From contig JAUIRK010000885.1 in assembly GCA_030549495.1 (NCBI GenBank), positions 620,001 through 684,000 of the forward strand: a DNA stretch of 64,000 nt. Reading direction: 5' to 3'. This stretch comes from Nectonema munidae. Its lineage: Eukaryota > Nematomorpha > Nectonematoida > Nectonematidae. Of this stretch, positions 57,300 through 64,000 are shown in pieces. The translations under genes and the position numbers were made by a program. The notes under the pieces are model-generated. The model was not told the DNA's origin. It did not search any database and saw only the letters and a program-made list of their open reading frames with translations. Each line of letters opens with the position of its first letter. The stretch's first letter is position 1.

Positions 57300-58669
57300 C
57301 TCACTGAAACTTTTTTGATATATAGAACGTATGGTATCCATTTCAAAATATAGGCAGTGTAGTAGCATGTAGCTTCAGACATGCATATAAGCACTGATCT
57401 TTTTTAATGAATTTTTCGGTGAAAATTTCCTACTTCGCACTTTGAACTAATGAAGTCACATTTCTTTGAGGTTCCGATATAAAATTTAAATGAAATTTTC
57501 ATTCTTTCAGTTTGTTTTTTTCTAAGACAAAACTTTTTTTCATTTTTCTAAACATTTGATAATTTAATATCTCTAAAACTTTTCACTCAGTTTAACGGCG
57601 CAAAATAAGTCTATAATTTATTTTAACGCACCTCCTTATCGTGCTTTATACCTCTCCTGTTTTTTAATGCAATAAAGCTATTAGTTAAATAATTCCCATT
57701 CTCTTCTGAATTAAATTTTATAAAATGATAGGTTTTCGCCAATAAAAAACCTTAATAAAATAATAATTTTAGTTAATATTTTGAAAATTGCATGAAAATA
57801 ACTTATTTTTTTATATCAATAACCTTTGCTAAGTTAAATTCATTTTCTTGTATTTAATTCAAAAAGAAAATTCTATTTTTTGACATTCTTTAGCATTTTA
57901 ACCTAATGTAAATTAAAAATTTAGTTAAATAAAAGGCTTTTATCTCAGGTGCAATAATTATGAGTTATGTCAACTGCATTGAAGAAACAAAAAAATATAA
58001 AGAAAGGGAAAAATATTTTTAATTGGGGTCATTTTTGACCAAAATCTCACTTCAAATTAAAATATAACTTTACCGAAACGATTGGAATTAAAAAAAGGCA
58101 AATTATATAAAATTTTATATTTTTCTTTTAAAAAGTATATATAAGCCTTTTAGAGTCATTTTTAGCCCCATTGAAATCTGAAACTCAAAATTATAGTGTT
58201 TATATAATTTCTTTCATTCAGTAAATCTAGACAAATACACAAGACTTAGTTTTACATATAAAAAATAATCAGTAAAAGTCTGCGGATATTCAATAGTGGC
58301 GAGTCATTTTAATTTATTTTCTGGAAAATATTATACATAACAGAATAATACATTAAAATTAAAGTTATCTCTACTTGCCTTTAATCTTCAGGTTTTAGTG
58401 TACTTATTATATAAAACAAAGCTGTACAATTAAATAGAATAGTTTTCAAAAATAATTGAGAAGTATGTCAAAAAATATTGTAAAATCATTTTAGCATAAA
58501 CACGATTTTTTTTATTTGGGAATAATCTAACATTTTCTAGATTTGTTAATTTAAGTTATTTTATAATAAAATTTATATATATTTACTTGTTAAGAATTTT
58601 TAAAGTTTTTATTTATATTTTGTTTAATTTTATTTTTTTTCTTTGAAAAATAAAAAATTTTGCTTTAAT
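57300..58669. other. AT-rich stretch, no feature
   Basis: No frame, RNA or element end recognised. It lies inside the proposed large element, next to its right terminal repeat. Confidence 0.5.
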
Positions 58670-58902
58670 TTTTTCGCATAGACATTTCAATCCTTATCGA
58701 GGTAACAAAAATGGTTCACAATTATAAAATTTTTGCCTTATCATCATCAGAATGAGGTCTTTGACATAACTTTATAGATTAAGATGATATTTTTCTGAAT
58801 AAGAAACTCGAGATTTATATGTATGTCAAGTTTCATGTTCATATCTTTTTTTATTACGTGGCAATTTAACTTTGTTTCTGTCAGCTCATTTTGCCACGAC
58901 CC
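58670..58902 (-). repeat. Right terminal repeat of the large element
   Basis: Reads inward (minus strand) GGGTCGTGGCAAAATGAGC, then ATACATATAAATCTCGAGTT, TTATTCAGAAAAA, TTTTTGTTACCTCGATAAGG and ATGTCTATGCGA. These blocks recur in order, on the + strand, at 63,615-63,870. Confidence 0.75.
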
Positions 58903-59338
58903 GGTTTACCAGTTAGTTTAAAAAGTTCTGCATTTTTATTCCTTAAATCACTATCTGAATTAATAGTTTTCAAAAATTTTAAGTAATTTTTTTTAATTCT
59001 ATTTATCTTTATTAATTCATGTTATTTTGACGTCTGTAACTTTAATTTCAAATCATAAAAAAATTCTTTATCAATTTTTAAAAAATTTTGTTACTAATTA
59101 TAAAATTTCTAACCTTTGGTTTTTTATATCAATGAATTTTTTTCAAAATAAAAAATATAACTTTGTAAATTTGTAAACATTTTACTTTTAATTTACAATA
59201 AATTATAAAAACAAGAATATAACACACTGAATTTTTTGTTTTTTATTAAGTTTTCGTTTGTATATTTTTATATAAATTGTATTGTTTTTAATTATGTATC
59301 CATGTATAAACTTGGTATTTTATGATTTAAAAAAATAG

Positions 59339-60343
59339 ATACATATTTATAATTCAGTATTCTCTAATCATTCTTTTAATCCATGTCATATCTCTTGCGA
59401 GCAATTGAGTTTTTGTGTAATCGTTCATATTTTATGTTCAAAATGTGAAAAGTTTTATCATTTTTTCTGTCAAAGTATGAATGTCCTTGAAGCATATTTT
59501 TTTATTACTACAAATTTTTTTTGTACGATGTGTTTTCCTACGTATGATTACAATTATTTTACTAGTTCTCTCAGAAGATTGTCTTTTTTTAGTGATTTTT
59601 ACTTAAAATTGGATTTTTTGAAAGATAATATTTTTTTAAGAAAAGAAGTTACCCCAATGATTAAAAAATATGGTATCATAGAGAATTATTCTCACTGTAT
59701 TATTGATGAGACTTCTTCGTTTATCTACGATTCATAATCTGATGTACCTCTCCTTACAACAGGTGATGGTAATTGTCTGTTCAATGGGTTATCCTTATTA
59801 TTAGTAGGAAATGAGTCTCTTTCATGTGAAATCAGATTTAAAACTGCTCTTGAATTAAACCTTTTTAAAGATTTTTATTTAAAAAAAGGTCAAAAGACAG
59901 AAATATGGAAAGTTTCTACAGATATTGATGAAGAATGTAAAAAAGTTTGTATAGATAAAAACTGGTCATCAGTTTATTCTTTAATGGCTGCTGAAACTGT
60001 TATTGGTGTGCCTATAAGTTCTATTTATCCAAATGTGAATGGGGATTCGGATTATTGCATAAATATTTTAAACAAAATCTTTGAACCTAGAACTAAGTCT
60101 TGTAATAATATTTTAAAAATTCTTTGGACAAATACATCTCAAATGTTTAAATATTTTGTTCCTTATCATTTTGTGCCACTTGTATTGAATTATAAAGAAA
60201 ATTCTGATTTAAATAACACTACGAGTTTTTGTGATTCTAGCAAAAAACGTTCTGAAATAAAAACTTTGTCCGAAAAAGAACTAATGGAAAAAATAAGATT
60301 CAAGCTTTTATGGACCCAGAAAAAATCTGTAAACTTTTATTAA
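59339..60343 (+). pseudogene. PHD finger-OTU domain gene, one in-frame stop
   Basis: One frame is open from 59,339 to 60,343 but for a single TAA at 59,735. There is no ATG near the start, so it is probably an exon or a 5'-truncated copy. First half: a PHD finger, C-x3-C ... CSKCEKFYHFFC ... FFCTMC (Cys4-His-Cys3 order), at about 59,381-59,541. Second half: an OTU domain, TTGDGNCLFNGLSLL (catalytic Asp/Cys) and YHFVPLVLNY (His), related to the OTU of copies A and B but diverged. OTU proteins cut ubiquitin chains; PHD fingers read histone tails. Downstream MULE sequence is missing. It may be a relative of the OTU-MULE element or part of a different transposon. Confidence 0.65.
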
Positions 60344-61660
60344 TTTGTCTTAACCCCTTGTGTTAGAGTTTCACAGAAAAAAAACCAAATAATTAACAAA
60401 AATCAAAATATATTGGGATCGTTTTTAACTAATACGCTGAAGATGAGAAAAAAAGTTAACTTAAAAAGTTATTGTCAAAAAATAAAACAGAATTTAGAAA
60501 AAATTTGAAATTTCACAGGATGGAGCTTACGTAACTCTAAGAAGAGATAATGTTGCAAAGAAGCCCGGACAAAAAAAAATAAAAAAGTATGATTTTATTT
60601 TTGTTTTAATTAGCTCTACTTTTGTTTTTTTTATTAGGCACAAGAAAAAAAGTGTTGCCTGAAACGTCTCCCAAAATCAAGATCAAAAATATCTTCAATT
60701 TTTTTTTAATAAAGTTTTTATTCTTACTTTGCTTAATAAATTATTTAAAAATAAATAATTCTCAGAAAAAGTTGTAAAACTTTTCTGATAGAACTAGCTT
60801 TTGACTTAAAAACCTTGAGTTCTTTGCTATTAACCCTATTAATTAAGGTGGAGGAAGAAGGGGATTTTAGTTGAAATTTCACATATAATCACAAAAAAAT
60901 TTGGGCTTTTATAATAAAATCAGTTTCTATCAAAAATTGTTTTGAAATTTTATACCAACTTTTATATTTAGCAATCTTTTTTTACTAATATGTTGTAACT
61001 CTTTCACACAAAATAATTACATTTTTATATCTATTTTACGGAATCATTTAAGCTTAAATTTTCATTTTCGAGTTGAGCTGTCTAAAATTCATCAAAGTTT
61101 GACAAATTTGATTGATTTTCATAAAAAATAAATATATTCGAATTCACTATCAAAAGTTTAGTAGGAAAAATTTCAGTTATTGTAGAAATAGAAGGGGATG
61201 GAAATAGCACATCAGTAAAAGGAATTAAAGTATGAAGCTCTCTTCTATCAATTCAAATATTTATACTTCTAAATATATCTTAACTTACTATCAAGTGTTA
61301 GAAATTTTAAATTATTTAGTAAAAATTATAATTTAAAAAAGATTAAAGAAAGTTTGTACTTTACTTTAAGTAACTTTTGCTAATATAAAACAGATTCAAA
61401 AATAATACGTAAAATAAAATGCAGAAAAATCCGAATTGGTAATAAATCGCTGTAAAATAAGCATCATGTGACTTGCACTATGTTCATTTTAACTTATTCT
61501 ATTTAATTTTGACCGCAAGGTACACACATCCAAACAAGCAACCTTGTACATTGTTTAATGTAGGCATTTATACATTCATCTACACAGATATATATATAAA
61601 CAATATTCCTTTTCCATTTTTACCTTTTTTCTGCATCAAATCTACTGCTTCGCGCTCTCA
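60344..61660. other. AT-rich stretch with one repeat unit
   Basis: Only the 61,075-61,150 copy of the TTGACA..TTGATTGATTTTCAT unit stands out. No gene recognised. Confidence 0.5.
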
Positions 61661-61768
61661 AAATGGGAAAAGACTTTTTGGATTGGAGCTTCTTCAATGT
61701 AAGGCTATCGATGAGCCAGAAGATGACCTGAAAAGCTAGATCCAAAAGTCCTATATTTCTTTATAAAT
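61625..61768 (+). CDS. Possible small terminal exon, unknown
   Basis: The open stretch ends GKRLFGLELLQCKAIDEPED DLKS and TAG at 61,739, followed by AATAAA at about 61,766. Slightly higher GC than its surroundings. No good acceptor is seen, and another frame offers ATG at 61,661 (MGKDFLDWSFFN) running into a GTAAGG donor. Could be a real exon or chance. Confidence 0.25.
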
Positions 61769-62359
61769 AAAACTTACACCTTACGCTCACTTTCTGCGTA
61801 ATAAACACTATCTCAAACGTAGAAAGAAAATAAATGTTACAAATTAAAAAAAAAGTTTTTTATTGTAATTATGAAAATAACAAATTTTTTTATAATTTAA
61901 TAAAAAAAGGAGTAAAAAGTGCGCAGAAATTGAAGCTGATACGAAGAGCAGCTTCACGAGTCAGGAATGAAAACAGCAAATAAATCTCACAAAAATTTCA
62001 AGTAAATGCCAATATCTCTAAAAATCTTGAGCAAAAATGAAAGTCTAAACTTTGGCTGACCTAAATAAACAAAGAAAAAGCAAAAATTATGTCGGGGAAA
62101 AAATTCTCAAAAAAAATACATGCATATTGGTATAAATATATATAAATTTAAAAAATGAAATTTGCATACTTTTTTCAAATAGCAGGAGTATCCTCACTTT
62201 TAATAAACTCAACAGCTCGATTTTACTTTTATAATTCTCGAATAAAAAATCACTAAATGAAAATGTTACATCATAACATTTATAGAAAAAGGCTTATTTA
62301 AGTTGTATCTAATAGAGGAATAATGTTGCATGTAATAGACGAATATAAAATGTTAAAAG

Positions 62360-62460
62360 TGGTGGTGTGGTATTTTCATCGATAAGGCACTAAGTACTGC
62401 TGACATCGAGCTATGAACTTTTGACAGAGTCTGGATTCGAAACCTCTTCGAAAAAAACTT
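62360..62460 (+). repeat. Possible tRNA-derived SINE remnants
   Basis: GAGTCTGGATTCGAAACC resembles a B-box, with tRNA-like sequence before it. A second weak case lies at 63,025-63,110 (AGGTTTGATTTCTC). Both too decayed to assign. Confidence 0.35.
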
Positions 62461-63614
62461 GATCTTTCAGAATTTTTTTTAAAATAATTGGGGTTAGTAA
62501 ATGTGATAAATGAAGTGAAATGATGACAGATTAAAATCCCATAATAAATTTTAAAAACAAAATAATAATAAATTATATGAATAATAAAAAAATAAGTAAA
62601 TATATACAATAAATTGAAGTTATCCATAATATTGATGTAGACTGCTATCCAGCCAAGTCATTTTTAATAAGTAAATATATATAAGATTGAATTGAGATAA
62701 ATATAATATTAACCCATTTATACTAAGCTGTAAAAATATACTTTTCTACTTTAAGTAAATTTGTGAAAAATATTGAATTTTTAGGGTAAAAATAGAATAT
62801 ATATTAATTTTATATTTTTAAAATGCTATAATTTTTTATCAGAATTAGTTTTTGCTGGAAAATTTAACAAAAAAAGAACTTGAAACCAATTTCCAACTTG
62901 ATTTGCATAATTATAAATAATTAAAAGTATTTAATTAAATGGAATTTCAACATCTTGTTAAATAAAAAGATTTATGAAAAAAATCAAAATAAAATTTGAA
63001 ATTCTACTAACTTAATAAGTAGGAAGGCATGACAGCTTAGCTTAAGATGAGAAACTCGCTACAGAGAGCTTTAGGTTTGATTTCTCATTAAACAAAATTC
63101 ATATTAGTTTGACATAAGGGAAAATTCAGAGCTTCGCAAATGAAAAAAATTCATGTTCAGATTCCACCAGCTACATTGAAAAATTGCTATAAAAACAATT
63201 TAATTAAAGTGTACGGCTAAAATTTTTAAAACTAAAAAAATAAATTAACCTTTACCTCTGAAATGAAGTTAACATAACAAAAAAATAATAAATTAATAAA
63301 CTTTGAGAAGGAATTTTAAAAATAATTAAATATTTTAATTAATAGAAAACTTATATTTTTTTTATGAAAAACAGTGAAAAGAGAAAATACATATTATTTT
63401 TTTTATGTATAAAAGACGTATACATACGTCATATTGTATGTTATTATAAACAGTTGAGGACAAGGCATCGCGTTATTATGGAAGAAAAGGCCCTGCAATA
63501 AAAAAGATGCAAAATATTATACACACTATTTTTTATTTTTAAAAAATTACACTAAATCCTTGAAAACTACCAATTTAAACAAGTCATTCAAAGAATAAAT
63601 GTACAGCACTTTTT

Positions 63615-63870
63615 GGGTAGGTGTAAAATAAGCTGCAAAAAAAGCTGCAAAAGTAAAGCCTGATTTCGAATAAACGAAAAGAGATAACAGAGTGAAAATT
63701 TACTTACATATAAAACTCGAGTCTCTAATTCAGAAAAAAATCAAATCAAGTTATATATATTAAAAAAACATTATATTTTAGTGATAATAAGTCAAAATTT
63801 ATGGATTTGTCTTCCATTTCTGTTACCTCGATGGTGGCAATAATGTCTATGCGAATTAATTTATGTAAAA
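63615..63870 (+). repeat. Third copy of the large-element terminus
   Basis: Starts GGGTAGGTGTAAAATAAGC and continues ACATATAAAACTCGAG, TAATTCAGAAAAAA, TGTTACCTCGATGGTGGCAA and AATGTCTATGCGAATTAA, matching the right terminus at 58,902-58,670 inverted. Orientation fits the left end of another element that runs past the window. Confidence 0.65.
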
Positions 63871-64000
63871 AAATATATTTTCATTTTAAAAAAATTAATT
63901 TTCAAAAATATTTAGTTAAATTTTTAATTTCTTTAATCTTTTTATTCTCTTTTGTTTTTAAAGATGATCATTATTCAAAATATCAAATAAAAAATATATT

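Larger units (their letters stand above)
41221..58910. mobile_element. Large Mutator-like (Phantom-type) composite element
   Basis: Left end at 41,229 (CGGTCCTGGCAAAATGAGC) and right end at 58,902 (inward GGGTCGTGGCAAAATGAGC) are inverted and share TGGCAAAATGAGCTGAC exactly. Directly repeated GGTTTACC lies just outside both ends (41,221-41,228; 58,903-58,910), as an 8-bp target duplication would. Weaker inverted similarity continues inward for about 250 bp, and a second inner copy TGTGGCAAAATAAGCTGAC sits at 41,431. Contents: a 91-bp array, an OTU-MULE gene, an inverted OTU-MULE copy and later insertions. MULEs duplicate 8-11 bp, and Phantom MULEs are known to have complex, foldback-like ends. 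At about 17.7 kb it has clearly grown by nesting. That one transposition moved the whole block is an inference. Confidence 0.6.

Overview
This is AT-rich eukaryotic DNA from an invertebrate. Spliced GT-AG exons, tRNA-derived SINEs, a LINE and many DNA transposons (piggyBac, hAT, pogo/Tigger, Mutator-like) show this. An arthropod such as a copepod would fit, but that is a guess. I see no viral element and no rRNA.

Left half (about 2.35-30.4 kb): one host gene on the + strand. It is a 15-exon calnexin-family lectin chaperone of about 447 residues by my reading. It has a signal peptide, the lectin fold with its sugar-contacting residues and Cys pair, one membrane helix, and a C-terminal KxKxx ER-retrieval signal. 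The proline-rich P-domain arm, normally of the order of 150 residues or more, is reduced to about 47 residues with none of the usual repeats. Its introns hold SINEs, TTAA-flanked piggyBac-type MITEs, a non-autonomous hAT, a piggyBac remnant, a hAT remnant, LINE fragments and a larger LINE that has lost most of its reverse transcriptase.

Middle (30.7-40.4 kb): a Tigger/pogo element (31.24-33.86 kb, TA-flanked); a hAT gene split by a piggyBac that landed in a TTAA within its reading frame; SINE pieces; and a 1.3 kb hAT with a perfect 8-bp target duplication and a G-rich tandem array.

Right half (41.2-58.9 kb): the standout. Inverted termini at 41,229 and 58,902 are flanked by the same 8-mer, GGTTTACC. 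They enclose about 17.7 kb: 28 copies of a 91-bp repeat; a long open gene fusing an OTU-type cysteine protease to a Mutator-like (MULE) transposase; an apparently whole piggyBac sitting in that gene at a TTAA; and a nearly identical inverted copy of the OTU-MULE gene. The inverted copy carries a poly-C MITE and a GC-rich foreign gene fragment. Further arrays, an old OTU fragment and a hAT tail follow. Beyond this, 59.3-60.3 kb holds a related frame joining a PHD finger to an OTU domain, and a third copy of the terminus starts at about 63,615 and runs off the window.

Most of the window is transposons nested in transposons, so their relative order of insertion can be read directly. All calls come from reading the sequence; no search was run.
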